A stretch of DNA of 64,000 nt from Solen grandis (GCA_021229015.1 CM037790.1:57987997-58051996), one strand, 5' to 3'; positions 21,544 to 31,238 are shown, numbered from the stretch's first letter. Numbers and translations: made by a program. Notes: generated by a model not told the origin, from the sequence alone.

Positions 21544-23349
21544 CAGGGTTCGAATTTAAGCTTGCATTCTTGCTAATTGCTAGTGGAAATTTTTAAATGT
21601 GAGTGGAAATTTCATGTCCTCGCTATTATTTGCGAGTGGAAATAGAGTAGCTAATGTTGAGTTTAAGAACTATTATGCAAAACTTACAGTTACAAGATGG
21701 TAGATGTCTGGAGAGAGACAGAAAAGACAAAACTCTGCCATATGGGTTCCGAAACTAAAATTACATACTCAGCTTGTTGTCACCATAGTCTTGCACTGTG
21801 TTGTTAAATTAACTGACACTTGACTCTTTACAAGTTGCGAGTTGTTTTTATGGTGACGCATATAGTCGCCGCTTCGTCCGTCCGTCCGTCCGTCCGTCCG
21901 TTCGTCCGTCCCACTTTCCTTGTCCGGACTATTTCTCAGGAACTAACGGCTTGAATTCAACGAAACTTTATGGGAAGCTTTATTACCAAGAGGAGATGCG
22001 CATATCGTCAGCATGACCCGGTTCCTAAATTTTTCAAAGAGTTATGGCCCCTTGACTTTTCAGCCTATAGTACATATTGCATGATTCTGTCCGGGCTATT
22101 TCTCAGGAACTAATGGCTTGAATTCAACGAAACTTTATGGGAAGCTTTATTACCAAGAGTAGATGCGCATATCGTCAGCATGACCCGGTTCCTAAATTTT
22201 TCAAAGAGTTATGGCCCCTTGACTTTTCAGCCTATAGTACATATTGCATGATTCTTGTCCGGGCTATTTCTCAGGAACTAATGGCTTGAATTCAACGAAA
22301 CTTTTTGTGAAGCTTTATTACCAAGAGAAGATGCGCATATCGTCAGCATGACCAAGTTCCTAAATTTTTCAAAGAGTTATGACCCCTTGACTTTTCGGCC
22401 TATAGTACATATTGCATGATTCTGTCCAGGCTATTTCTCTGGAACTAATGGCTTGAATTCAACGAAACTTTTTGTGAAGCTTTATTACCAAGAGAAGATG
22501 CGCATATCCTCAGCATGACCTGGTTCCTAAATTTTTCAAAGAGTTATGGCCCCTTGACTTTTCGGCCGATAGTCATTTGCATGATTTGCCGGGCTATTTC
22601 TCAGGAATAACGTGAATTCAACGAAACTTTTTGTGAAGCTTTATTACCAAGAGTAGATACGCATATCATCGGCGTGACCTGGTTCCTCAATTTTTCACAG
22701 AGTTATGGCCCCTTGAATTTTCTGCCTATAGTTCATGTTGCATGATTATTGACCGGGCTATTTCTCAGGAAATAAAAGCTTTAATTCAACGAAACTTTAT
22801 GGGAAGCTTAATTACCAAGAGTAGATGCGCATATCGTCGGCGTGACCTGGTTCCTCAATTTTTCACAGAGTTATGGCCCCTTGATTTTTCGGCCTATAGT
22901 ACATATTGCATGAATTTTGTCTGGGCTATTTCTCAGAAAATAATGGCTTGAATTCAACGAAACTTTATGGAAAGCTTTATTACCAAGAGAAGATTTGCAT
23001 ATCATGGGGGTAACTTTGTCCCTCAATTTTTCACAGAGTTATGGTCCTTTGACTTTTATGCAAAGGGTATATCTAGTATGATTCTTGTCCGGGCTATTTC
23101 TCAGGAACTAATAGCTTGATTTCAACAAAACTTTATGTGAAGCTTTATTACAAAGAGGAGATGTGCATATCTTCGGCTTGACCCAGTTCCTACATCCTCC
23201 CACCCATTGACCAAGGTCTTATTTGTAACAATGACGTTCTTCGGGGAGCATCTGTCAGTTCTACTGACTTTCTTGTTTGATTTAGCAAATAAAAATATTT
23301 ACCACTTGCAAAAATAGCAAGTGCAAATTCTGTCTAAATTCAAACCCTG
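21544..23349. mobile_element. CAGGGTT-ended MITE, host of a nested tandem-repeat element
   Basis: Ends CAGGGTTCGAATTTAA and, inverted, CAGGGTTTGAATTTA. The interior matches the intact 397-bp copy at 60646-61042 (GCGAGTGGAAATAGAG, GAGAGAGACAGA, GACTCTTTACA, CACTTGC...AGCAAGTGCAAA). It sits exactly in the terminal palindrome of the HINE-like host. The element at 21848-23278 is inserted in it. Confidence 0.85.
21848..23278 (+). mobile_element. HINE-like element, GACGCATATAGTCG-start family (about 168-bp core)
   Basis: 5' ATGGTGACGCATATAGTCGC is followed by (TCCG)n at 21879-21908. About eight units hold CCGGGCTATTTCTCAGGAAC, ATTCAACGAAACTTTATGGG and GAGTTATGGCCCCTTGA. The 3' end GTCAGTTCTACTGAC is a palindrome followed by TTTCTTGTTT. 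It has the same architecture as the AGCTCACC family with unrelated ends. Confidence 0.85.
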
Positions 23350-23713
23350 ATGGCCCTCTTGTTTAACTTAGATAGAGTTTTTGTTAAGATTCCTTATTGA
23401 TAGAATATTTTTTAAAACTATCAAAGATACTGTTCTCATTCTTGGCATACTTGCTAAAGGGGACATAACTCAGTGATTAGTACTTTTAGAGTTAAGCCCC
23501 TTTATCACATGGAAAATAACTGAACTTCTACATAAATAACAATATCTTTGACATTTTCAAAGTTATTTTTATTCTAGCTACCGGTATTCATTTTATTGAA
23601 AAGAGTTTGACATGTACATTTGTAAATGTTTTTATTCAAAGCAATTACATTTCTTCTACACTATGTTAGATTTTTTTTTTCTTTTTCGTAATTACGAAAC
23701 AGTTACTCATTAT

Positions 23714-23813
23714 NNNNNNNNNNNNNNNNNNNNNNNNNNNNNNNNNNNNNNNNNNNNNNNNNNNNNNNNNNNNNNNNNNNNNNNNNNNNNNNNNNNNNNN
23801 NNNNNNNNNNNNN
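23714..23813. other. Assembly gap, 100 N
   Basis: Exactly 100 N, a conventional size for a gap of unknown length. The flanks are repeat-rich intron. Confidence 0.99.
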
Positions 23814-23908
23814 ACCTTATGGTGTTCAAACTTGAAATCTAAAATATGGCCCCCGTTGTCAACATATAAAACAGACAAGTGTTGGCACCGCTCTGCGGAG
23901 CTCTAGTT
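23814..23908 (+). repeat. 3' end of a repeat element
   Basis: GTGTTGGCACCGCTCTGCGG then AGCTCTAGTT is a palindrome-plus-CTAGTT end like those of the other families; its 5' part is lost in or left of the gap. Confidence 0.5.
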
Positions 23909-24360
23909 AACTTAGAAATTTTGATTAATGTTTTGCATGCAAGGCACTGTCATGCTTACATCTCAGTAACAGATTATTTTGTTAAACTTATTCCAGTGGT
24001 ATCCTACTATATATGCAGATAGTTTTTGACTGAATATAATGCAGATTGTGACTACTTTTGACTTAGACTTTTGGTTAAAGTTTTGCATGCAAGCTATTAT
24101 CCAGCTTTTATCTCTGAAATTATTTATGGTATTGACGAGAGTTTATGAGTGAGTTTAGGGGCATCAGAAAACTAAGGAGGATAACTCTTGACTAAATTTG
24201 ATAGAAATTAAGGCCCTTATGACCCTTTTCTACTGATGACTTGGATATTTTGGTCAATGTTTTGCATGCAGAGTGTTTTATGCTTATATCTCAGTTAAAC
24301 TAGGCATGGGATTGACTTCATAAACATATTCAGGGGTATCGGACTATCAAGGTATATCAT

Positions 24361-24805
24361 TTTTATACGCCCGAACAAATTTTGTACAGACGTATTATGT
24401 TTTCACCCATGGCGGGCAGATGGCATCCTTCGAAGTGTCCGGACTCCTATTCAAACAGTTTTGACCTGATCCTCTTCAAACTTGCTGACAATGTATATGG
24501 GCATAATATCTCAGCCAAGTTTGATTTCCAGTCGAATCACCCCAAGCACTCCTGGATTATGGCCCTTGCTTTGTTGAAAATATATGTAATTACCAGTGTC
24601 TAGACTACTATTTAAAGTGTTTTTATTTGATCTTCTTCAAACTTGCTGACCATGTGTGTGGGCATAATATCTCGGCCAAGTTTGATTACCAGCCAAATCA
24701 CCCCAGGAACACCAGGATTATGGCCCTTGATTTGTTTAAACATGGTATATTTTAGGACAGCACATATTACAGGCGTATTATGCTTCGACTCTCAGAGCTC
24801 TCGTT
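24361..24805 (+). mobile_element. HINE-like element, TATACGCCC-start family
   Basis: 5' TTTTTATACGCCCGAACAAA. Units of about 160 bp hold ACTCCTATTCAAACAGTTTTG, CTTCTTCAAACTTGCTGAC, GTGTGGGCATAATATCTC and GGATTATGGCCCTTG. 3' GGCGTATTATGCTTCGACTC then TCAGAGCTCTCGTT. A second copy at 27343-27957 ends just before exon 3 of gene 1. Confidence 0.8.
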
Positions 24806-24916
24806 GACTATTTGTATATACAGAGTGTGTGAAGGGCAAGAATTTAAAAAGATTTCATTTGATTTAGAAACGAGCATTTGAAAAAGTCAAGCATGCAGTC
24901 TTACGGACAGCATTTG

Positions 24917-25020
24917 TCAAACTTTATGACATTGTCTATGGCCATAATCTCTCAGTCAAGTTTGATTATGACTGATAGTGGCCAATTAGGTCAGGAGTTA
25001 TGGCCTTTTTGATGTTAAAC
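24917..25020 (+). repeat. Single core type C unit
   Basis: One unit with TCAAACTTTATGACATTGTC, GGCCATAATCTCTCAG and GTCAGGAGTTATGGCC. Confidence 0.6.
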
Positions 25021-25789
25021 AAGAAAAGATTAAAACAATGTTTTAATGGACGGCTTACAATAGGCAAACTACCTACTCTCTCTCTCTCTCTCTCTTCTAC
25101 CATTTTGACCATATAACCTAATTTACCATATAGGATTTAAATCAAAAGGAAGCAAATATAAATAAACAAATGCAAAAAAAAAACTAGTACTTAAAACAGA
25201 CTATGCATATATAGCCCAAGAATTTCCAAAAATATTTTAAAATACTTTATAGCTGCATTGTGTCACGTTTAAAACAACCTTATCAGAACTTTAATTCTTT
25301 TCTTCATGTATGTTATTTGTTTTTTTAATTTATTTTATTTTACTTTATATTTTGATAAAGAAATTGAAACAAGATTTGATAATGCAAATAAGAATTTAAA
25401 AAAACAAACAAACAAAAAAACGTCCCTGAATAGAACTCAGGACCCCTTGCATGAAAAAGCTGAGCAGCTCTCTTCCAGATTGAGTTAATTCCACAAAGTT
25501 CTATAGAACAAAGGTGCAAATGAGGTTATTTATAGGTAATTAACTGTACCACAACAACAGCACTACTCAGTTTGACAGTTCACATTTTACTAGTTTACTG
25601 CATTAAAGTACACCAAATTTTCATTTTTACAGTTACATTATTAATAAGATAAGCAAATAACCGTGTATTGTACAAGTACAATCAGTAGACATAATGTCCA
25701 TTGCCCAGACTCAGACAAGTGAAGCAATAAGTAGGTCATGACCTACATGTATTAACATCATTTAAATACAAACATCTACTGACTAATAA
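25021..25789. other. Intron 2, AT-rich with a CT microsatellite
   Basis: (CT)n at about 25077-25095. No coding or transposon signature recognised. Confidence 0.5.
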
Positions 25790-26336
25790 CTCATTGTGTT
25801 TTGAAATAACTTGGCACAAAGGATCCTTAGGACAAAACAATGTGTTGCAAACAAGAATCAGGTTGCTAGTTTGAAGGTCAAGGTCACATCACTTGATTGA
25901 CCTTTGAATCAAGTTTGGGCTCTAACTTTGTTGTGAATGATTGAATTTGAAATAACTTGGCACAAAAGATCCCTAGGATATCATGTAATGCAAACAAGAA
26001 CCAAGTTTCTAGCTTTAATGTCAAGGTCACAGCAGTAAGTTAAGTTTAAAATTTGTGTAAGCAGTCCTGTCTAGGCTGTATCTTTGTTGTGTATAGTCAT
26101 GTTTTGAAATAACTTGGCACAAGGAGGGATCCTTAGGACAAAACACTGTATCACAAAACAAGTACAGGTTGCTAGCTTGAAGGTCAAGGTCACACCACTT
26201 GGTTGAGGTCAGGGTCACAGCGCTCATTTGATATTAAAATCATCTTTTATATTTCCAGTTTTTCATATTCACTGACAAAAAAGTCAGCTGATAAACATAA
26301 TTGCGGGGGCATCTGTGTCCTATGGACACATTTCTA
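25790..26336 (+). mobile_element. HINE-like element, ATTTCTAGT-end family
   Basis: Three units of about 150 bp with GAAATAACTTGGCACAAAGG, AGGATCCTTAGGACAAAAC and GAAGGTCAAGGTCACA. 3' GCGGGGGCATCTGTGTCC, then a perfect hairpin GTGTCCTATGGACAC and ATTTCTAGT. No 5' end recognised. Confidence 0.7.
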
Positions 26337-26900
26337 GTAGTATTAAAAGAAATGCAAAGATTTCTCTTTGTTTACTCTCTAACATCTTCATTTTTTTAAC
26401 TAAATGACAATGTTTATAGCCATTATCTGGTGGCCATGTTTGATTATGGCTGATATTGGCCATTTAGGTCAGGAGTTATAGATACTTTAATATTAAAAAA
26501 TGCCAGATTTCACTGATTGCACTCAAATATCTTCGTTTTTTGAAGCAACTATTTTCAAACTTTATGACAATGTTTATAGCATATCTCTTGGCCAAGTTGG
26601 ATTATGACTGATATTGATTGATTTGTTAAGCAGTCAGGGTCCTTGAATTGTCGTAAAATGGCAGATTTTACTTTGTTTACACTCTAGCTTCTGCAATTAT
26701 GAAGCAATCATCATTTAACCTATACACAATTTTAATGGCAACAATATTTCAGTGGGGTTGTATTATGGGTATTATTGGACCAATAGATCTACAGTCTAGG
26801 CCCTTGAAATATCAAAAAATCACAGATATGTGGTTTTTACACTCTAGTTTTAAAATCTTTTTGTCAGAAACCACATGGTCTGAAGCTTAGATATTGTGTG
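26337..26900 (+). repeat. Degenerate core type C array
   Basis: About three diverged units with TTTGTTTACTCTCTAACATC, GATTATGGCTGATATTGGCC and AGGTCAGGAGTTATAG. No terminal structure. Bases 26901-27342 hold further unassigned dispersed repeat (GACCTTGATCATGACCCAG, also at 53622) and a CAGAGCAGACCCAGATCAGA block shared with 58235 and 58636. Confidence 0.6.
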
Positions 26901-27342
26901 TGTCATTGCCTAGTGGTCATTTATTAGGTTAGCCCAGAGATCAGAATTGGTCACACCAGATGTTGACTTGTTTTTAGATAGACTAGCATGATATACATGT
27001 AGCTATGACCCCCAATTTTCACCCACAATTAGTTTTACGATGAAATTGAACTTTGACCTTGGATGACCTTGATCATGACCCAGTGACTTACTTTGAATTT
27101 TTAATTTATGGCCTTCAAATTTGGACCACAGGTATTGTTTGATGTGTGGCATTGGACATTACCTCATTTAGACTTGCACACAGAGCAGACCCAGATCAGA
27201 CAGCTCCTTAACTCTAGCATAGGTTGTTTTTTATGTCATAATGTATACCTGAACATATTGATAATTTTGTTTATTTCTTGGTTTCTTTTTAGAAATATAT
27301 CTTAAATATTATGCAGCCTATTAAAGTAAATATATCTGTTTT

Positions 27343-27957
27343 TATACGCCCATACAAATTTTATACGGACGTATTATGTTTTCACCTATGGCGTTCAGGC
27401 GGGCGACGGATGGGCAGCGTCCTTCAAAGTATCCGAACTCCTATTCAAACAGTTTTGATTCAATCTTTTTCAAACCTTCGCAGAATGTATATGGGCATAA
27501 TGTCTCAGACAAGAACGATTTTGAGCCAAATTGCCCCAGGCACTCCTGGATTATGGCCCTTGATTTGTTGAAAATATGTGAAATTAACAATGTCAGGACT
27601 CTTATTCAAAAAGATTTGATCCAATCATTTTCAAACCTGCTCACAATGTGTATGGGCATATCATCTCAATTTTGATTTCCAGTTGAATCACCCCAAGCAC
27701 TCCTGGATAATGGCCCTTGATTTGTTGAAAATATATTTAATTACCAGTGTCTGAACTACTGTTCAAAGTGTTTTTATTTGATCTTCTTCAAACTTGCTGA
27801 TAATGTGTATGGGCATAATAACTCAGCAAAGTTTGATTACCAGCCAAATCACCCTAGGAACACCAGGATTATGGCCCTTGATTTGTTTGAACATGTTGCA
27901 TTTTAGGAAAGCACATATTACATGTGTATTATGCTTCGACTCTCGGAGCTCTTATAC
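27343..27957 (+). mobile_element. HINE-like element, TATACGCCC-start family
   Basis: 5' TTTTTATACGCCCATACAAA. Three units like those at 24361-24805. 3' GTGTATTATGCTTCGACTCT then CGGAGCTCTTA. It ends about 36 bp upstream of the splice acceptor of exon 3, a very recent or tolerated insertion next to the branch-point region. Confidence 0.8.
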
Positions 27958-27993
27958 AGAATATTAATGGTATATTTACCTGTATATCCACAG

Positions 27994-28595
27994 GTGCAGC
28001 CATTCCCTCAACTCAAAACACTCCACAGAAGATGGGCTTTGGAGATTTCTCCTTCACCTCTATACAAAAAATATCAGAAACAGAAGCTAAGGAAAAGGTT
28101 GAAAAGCTGTTTTGTGAGAGAGCCAAGCTTTTCAGGTTCAATGGTGAAAGACGTCAATGGAAAGAATGTGGAATTGGTGACATGAAGATTCTAAAACACA
28201 AACAGTCTGGCATCTGTCAGATTCTGATGAGTAGAGAACAAGTTCTGAAGTTGTGTGCCAATCATAGTATTTCCAATAGCATGAAGCTGACCCCAATGAT
28301 TTCATGTGACAACGCTTGGATGTGGCATGCCATGGATTTCTCTGAAGAAGAAATGAAAAGGGAGACGTTTGCAATAAAGTTCAAGACGGCCGATATTGCT
28401 TGTAAATTTAAGATGGTGTTTGAGAGCTGTCAGACGGGCCAAGTTGACAAAGCTAGTCCAGCTAAGGAAACAAAGCCAACTGAATCTAAGCACACAAAAG
28501 CAGTTGAGAAGAAAGAAGGTTCAAGGCAGGATCCTCCTAAAGCTGAAAATAAATCTGATCTGTCTTCAATGTTTAAGCCAAAAGCTGACTCCTAG
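27994..28595 (+). CDS. Gene 1 exon 3, part a: Ran-binding domain (RanBP2/Nup358 type)
   Basis: Acceptor TATATCCACAG before 27994; the first two bases complete the Gly codon begun in exon 2. Residues encoded from about 28036 to 28440 form a Ran-binding domain. It contains ERAKLFRFNGERRQWKE, then IGDMKILKHKQSG, REQVLKLCANH, AWMWHAMDFSEEE and ETFAIKFKTADIACKFK. These are hallmark blocks of RanBD1 as in RanBP1 and RanBP2. The family binds Ran-GTP at the pore or in the cytoplasm. A Lys/Ser-rich linker follows (KPTESKHTKAVEKKEGS). The frame then meets TAG at 28593, at the codon that is Trp in the two following zinc-finger copies. Without that stop the frame runs on to 30066. Confidence 0.85.
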
Positions 28596-29590
28596 AATTG
28601 TGATGGCTGCTATGTTCAGAACAATGGAGATATGTTGAAGTGCCCCTGCTGTGGCACACTTAAACCAGGTATGAAACCAGAGGATGTTCCGGCCTCTACT
28701 CCATTTGGATCCCAATCAGCAGGTTCAGGATTTCCATTTGGGTCTCAGGCCACTGGCACAGGTGGTTTTACATTTAGCTCTAAGTCTGATGCAGCACAAA
28801 CTGGTTCAGGATTCACTTTTGTTTCACCAGAGACATCTACAGCAGGTTTTGAGGGGTTTAAGACTGACAAGGTTGAGGAAACGAAGCTTACTGGATCTAA
28901 AAAAGACAATACCAAGCAGGATCCTTCTAAAGCTGAAAAAAAATCTGATTTGTCATCACTATTTAAGCCAAAAGCTGGCTCCTGGATTTGTGATGGCTGC
29001 TATGTTCATAACAATGGAGATGTGTTGAAGTGCCCCTGCTGTGGTACACTTAAACCAGGTATGAAACCAGAGGATGTTCCGGCCTCTACTCCATTTGGAT
29101 CCCAATCAGCAGGTTCAGGATTTCCATTTGGGTCTCAGGCCACTGGCACAGGTGGTTTTACATTTAGCTCTAAGTCTGATGCAGCACAAACTGGTTCAGG
29201 ATTCACTTTTGTTTCCCCAGAGACATCTACAGCAGGTTTTGAAGGGTTTAAGACTGACAAGGTTGAGGAAACGAAGCTTACTGAATCTAAGAAAGACAAT
29301 ACCAAGCAGGATCCTTCTAAAGCTGAAAATAAATCTGATTTGTCATCACTATTTAAGCCAAAAGCTGGCTCCTGGGCTTGTGATGGCTGCTATGTTCAGA
29401 ACAATGGAGATGTTCTGAAGTGCCCCTGCTGTGGTACACTTAAACCAGGTGTGAAACCAGAGGATGTTCCGGCATCTGCTCCATTTGGGTCAGCCGGTTC
29501 AGCAGGGTCAGGGTTTTCATTTGGGTCTCAGTCCACTGGCTCTGGTGGTTTTACATTTGTCTCTAAACCTGATTCTGCACCTACTGGTTC
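28203..29590 (+). repeat. 390-bp tandem repeat within the coding exon
   Basis: The zinc-finger/FG unit recurs with exact 390-bp spacing (CCTAGAATTG 28591, CCTGGATTTG 28981, CCTGGGCTTG 29371). The first two full linkers (28684 and 29074) are almost identical, indicating a recent duplication; the third is more diverged. The boundaries are approximate; the well-matched part is about 28505-29520. Confidence 0.7.
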
Positions 29591-30068
29591 TGGATTCACT
29601 TTTGCTTCATCAAAGACGTCTACAGGAAACTCTGGAGGGTTTAAGTTAGGAACAAGTACAAACACTGCTGCACCCAGAGGATACACATGTGGAACCCAAT
29701 CAAAGACTCAAGATTCTGGCAAGTCCTCTGGCTTATTTGGTGCTACTACAACTAAAAAAGGATCTGATTCAATTAGTACAGGAGGGTATAAATTAGGAAC
29801 GAGTACAACCACTGCTGCACCCAGTGTTGGAGGTTTCACATTTGGACCCCCACCAAAGACTCAAGATTCTAACAAGTCCTCTGGCTTATTTGGTGCTCCT
29901 GCAACTAAAAATGGATCTGATTCAATTAGCACAGGAAAGTTTAAATTAGGAACGAGTACAACCACTTCTGCACCCAGTGTTGGAGGTTTTGCATTTGGAC
30001 CCCCATCAAAGACTCAAGATTCTGGCAAGTCCTCTGGCTTATTTGGTGCTCCTGCAACTAAAAAATGA
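28596..30068 (+). CDS. Gene 1 exon 3, part b: RanBP2-type zinc fingers and GLFG repeats
   Basis: Same reading frame as part a. Three 130-residue units each contain a RanBP2-type zinc finger with pattern W-x-C-x2-C-x3-N-x6-C-x2-C (CDGCYVQNNGDVLKCPCCG). The positions are 28593-28652 (Trp replaced by stop), 28983-29042 and 29373-29432. Each is followed by FG-type linkers (PFGSQ, SGFPFGS, GGFTFSS). From about 29640 a second repeat of 51 residues takes over with KLGTSTTT, GGFTFGPP and SSGLFGAPATK. RanBP2/Nup153-type fingers bind Ran-GDP, and GLFG/FG segments bind transport receptors in nucleoporins. The frame ends at TGA 30066-30068, where sister repeats have GGA. An internal start at 28632 is possible but unsupported. 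Confidence 0.8.
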   Translation, partial: NCDGCYVQNNGDMLKCPCCGTLKPGMKPEDVPASTPFGSQSAGSGFPFGSQATGTGGFTFSSKSDAAQTGSGFTFVSPETSTAGFEGFKTDKVEETKLTGSKKDNTKQDPSKAEKKSDLSSLFKPKAGSWICDGCYVHNNGDVLKCPCCGTLKPGMKPEDVPASTPFGSQSAGSGFPFGSQATGTGGFTFSSKSDAAQTGSGFTFVSPETSTAGFEGFKTDKVEETKLTESKKDNTKQDPSKAENKSDLSSLFKPKAGSWACDGCYVQNNGDVLKCPCCGTLKPGVKPEDVPASAPFGSAGSAGSGFSFGSQSTGSGGFTFVSKPDSAPTGSGFTFASSKTSTGNSGGFKLGTSTNTAAPRGYTCGTQSKTQDSGKSSGLFGATTTKKGSDSISTGGYKLGTSTTTAAPSVGGFTFGPPPKTQDSNKSSGLFGAPATKNGSDSISTGKFKLGTSTTTSAPSVGGFAFGPPSKTQDSGKSSGLFGAPATKK

Positions 30069-30400
30069 TCTGATTCAATTAGCACAGGAGAGTTTAAATT
30101 AGGAATGAGTACAACCACTTCTGCACCCAGTGTTGGAGGTTTCACATTTGGACCCCCATCAAAGACTCAAGATTCTGGCAAGTCCTCTGGCTTATTTGGT
30201 GCTCCTGCAACTAAAAATGGATCTGATTCAATTAGCACAGGAGAGTTAAAATTAGGAACGAGTACAACCACTGCTGCACCCAGTGTTGGAGTTTTCACAT
30301 TTGGACCCCCATCAAAGCCTCAAGAGTCCTCTGGCTTTACATTTGTTTCACCATCAACTGCAAAAGAATCTGATTCAGTTAGCAGTGGAAAGTGAGTGAT
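29640..30400 (+). repeat. 153-bp GLFG tandem repeat within the coding exon
   Basis: The AATTAGGAA block recurs at 29791, 29944, 30097 and 30250 (153-bp steps), plus a diverged first copy at 29644. Each unit codes for 51 residues with one GLFG and one FTFG motif. Confidence 0.9.
30069..30391 (+). CDS. Gene 1 exon 3, part c: last GLFG repeats
   Basis: Still in the same frame: two more 51-residue units (SVGGFTFGPPSKTQDSG, SSGLFGAPATKNGSDS), then SGFTFVSPSTAKESDSVSSG. The next codons read AAG TGA, but GTGAGT at 30392-30397 is a strong donor. The exon probably ends after two bases of a codon (phase 2), and the apparent stop is intronic. Confidence 0.7.
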
Positions 30401-30789
30401 GAGATTAGGAGATATTAAATTCTCTTTATTAATTGAAGCAAAACTGCTGATGAGATGTTAGCAGATACTGAAACTGTGTTGCAACCACTACATCACTTCA
30501 GATATAAACTTTCAACCAATGCCTAACAGGAAAGGTTAGCTGCAAATCGAGTGTGCCCCTCTAAAATGAAAACAATAGATTTAACTGTATCACTCTGTCC
30601 GGTAGATGTTACGTAGACGTTTTATTTATAACCAATTAACCATAACCGCTTTTTTTGTGTTATAGTTTGTTTACATGTTTTTCCTATACAATTTTTTTGC
30701 GCTGAAAACTTTTATTTTTAGCGTGAACAAAATAGTCGTTAAACGGAACAGTAGCCGAAATTTGTTTTCTTATTATATCTTTAAAAAAG

Positions 30790-31080
30790 ATACTCGGCCC
30801 TGGTATGGTTTGCCATGGACCTCTCTAAAGGCATTCCAACAACAGATCAATTCACAATTAAATTAAAAAATGCTGAAATTGTTTCCAAATTCCAATATGT
30901 TACTCAGACAACTTTGAAAATATCAGGCAAGTCTGCTGTAGATACTATAAGTGCAGCAAATAAGACTGAAGATGTGAAAGTGGTAGCCCAAGTTCTGCAA
31001 GTGAAGAAACAGATGGTGATGTGATATTTGTGAATGAAGAAACTGATGCTTCTGAAGATATAGTTTCAGTTACCAGATAG
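30790..31080 (+). pseudogene. Gene 1 candidate exon 4: partial Ran-binding domain, frameshifted
   Basis: After TTAAAAAAG the sequence read in the phase left by exon 3 gives YSALVWFAMDLSKG, then TTDQFTIKLKNAEIVSKFQY. This is the last third of a Ran-binding domain, parallel to AWMWHAMDFSEEE in exon 3. The first two thirds of the domain are missing. Around 30975-31000 the sense passes to another frame (SSASEETDGDVIFVNEETD, ending TAG 31078-31080), whose acidic text resembles the stretch after RanBDs in RanBP2. The acceptor lacks a good pyrimidine tract. It could be a decayed exon, or two exons with a short unseen intron. Confidence 0.5.
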
Positions 31081-31185
31081 CTTCTACCTGTACAAGACTT
31101 CTCCCACTGTCCAGGTTATATGCCTGTATGTACGGGTGTGTATGCCATCTGTTCTTGTAACTATGCATTTTTTATGTCTTTGTAG

Positions 31186-31238
31186 ATTTGTATCATTAAT
31201 TGTATTCATTGATGAAATACCAGAATTAGAAGATCCAG
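31186..31238 (+). other. Possible small exon (53 nt)
   Basis: TTTTATGTCTTTGTAG acceptor and GTAAGA donor bracket 53 bases. They can be read FVSLIVFIDEIPELEDP in one frame. No domain, and no phase test is possible because exon 4 is uncertain. Confidence 0.25.

Larger units (their letters stand above)
20273..23363 (+). mobile_element. HINE-like element (core D), itself interrupted twice
   Basis: 5' TTTTAGATCACCGTTGTGCT (degenerate hairpin). Core D units of about 150 bp hold TACTGGCTGGATTTCAAAG, GATGTTCCTTGGGTCACTC and GTTGAAAAACATGGC. The 3' palindrome is cut in two: GGGCCATTATG at 21532 and ATGGCCCTCTTGTTT at 23350, with a MITE between. A second MITE is at 20349-20582. Confidence 0.8.
19751..24916 (+). 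mobile_element. HINE-like nest, AGCTTGACTAT-end family, multiply interrupted
   Basis: 5' TTTTTAGCTTGACTATTCAA. The core contains TTTTGCATGCAAGCTACTAT and ATCTCAG-TAAC blocks (19800-20060, 23910-24360). The 3' end reads GTCAAGCATGCAGTCTTACG, then GACAGCATTTG with a GTCTTACGGAC palindrome, near 24886-24916. Shorter or longer relatives end at 34904 and 54976. A second 5' end of the same family is at about 20063. Elements at 20273-23363 and 24361-24805 and a gap lie inside. Confidence 0.65.

Noticed and set aside
23612..23878. Frames across the N run
   Set aside because: They exist only because the unknown bases contain no stop codons.
28684..29028. Frames of 114 codons in another frame over the zinc-finger exon (also 29074 and 29464)
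   Set aside because: Out-of-frame shadows of the 390-bp coding repeat; the RanBP2-finger frame explains the region.
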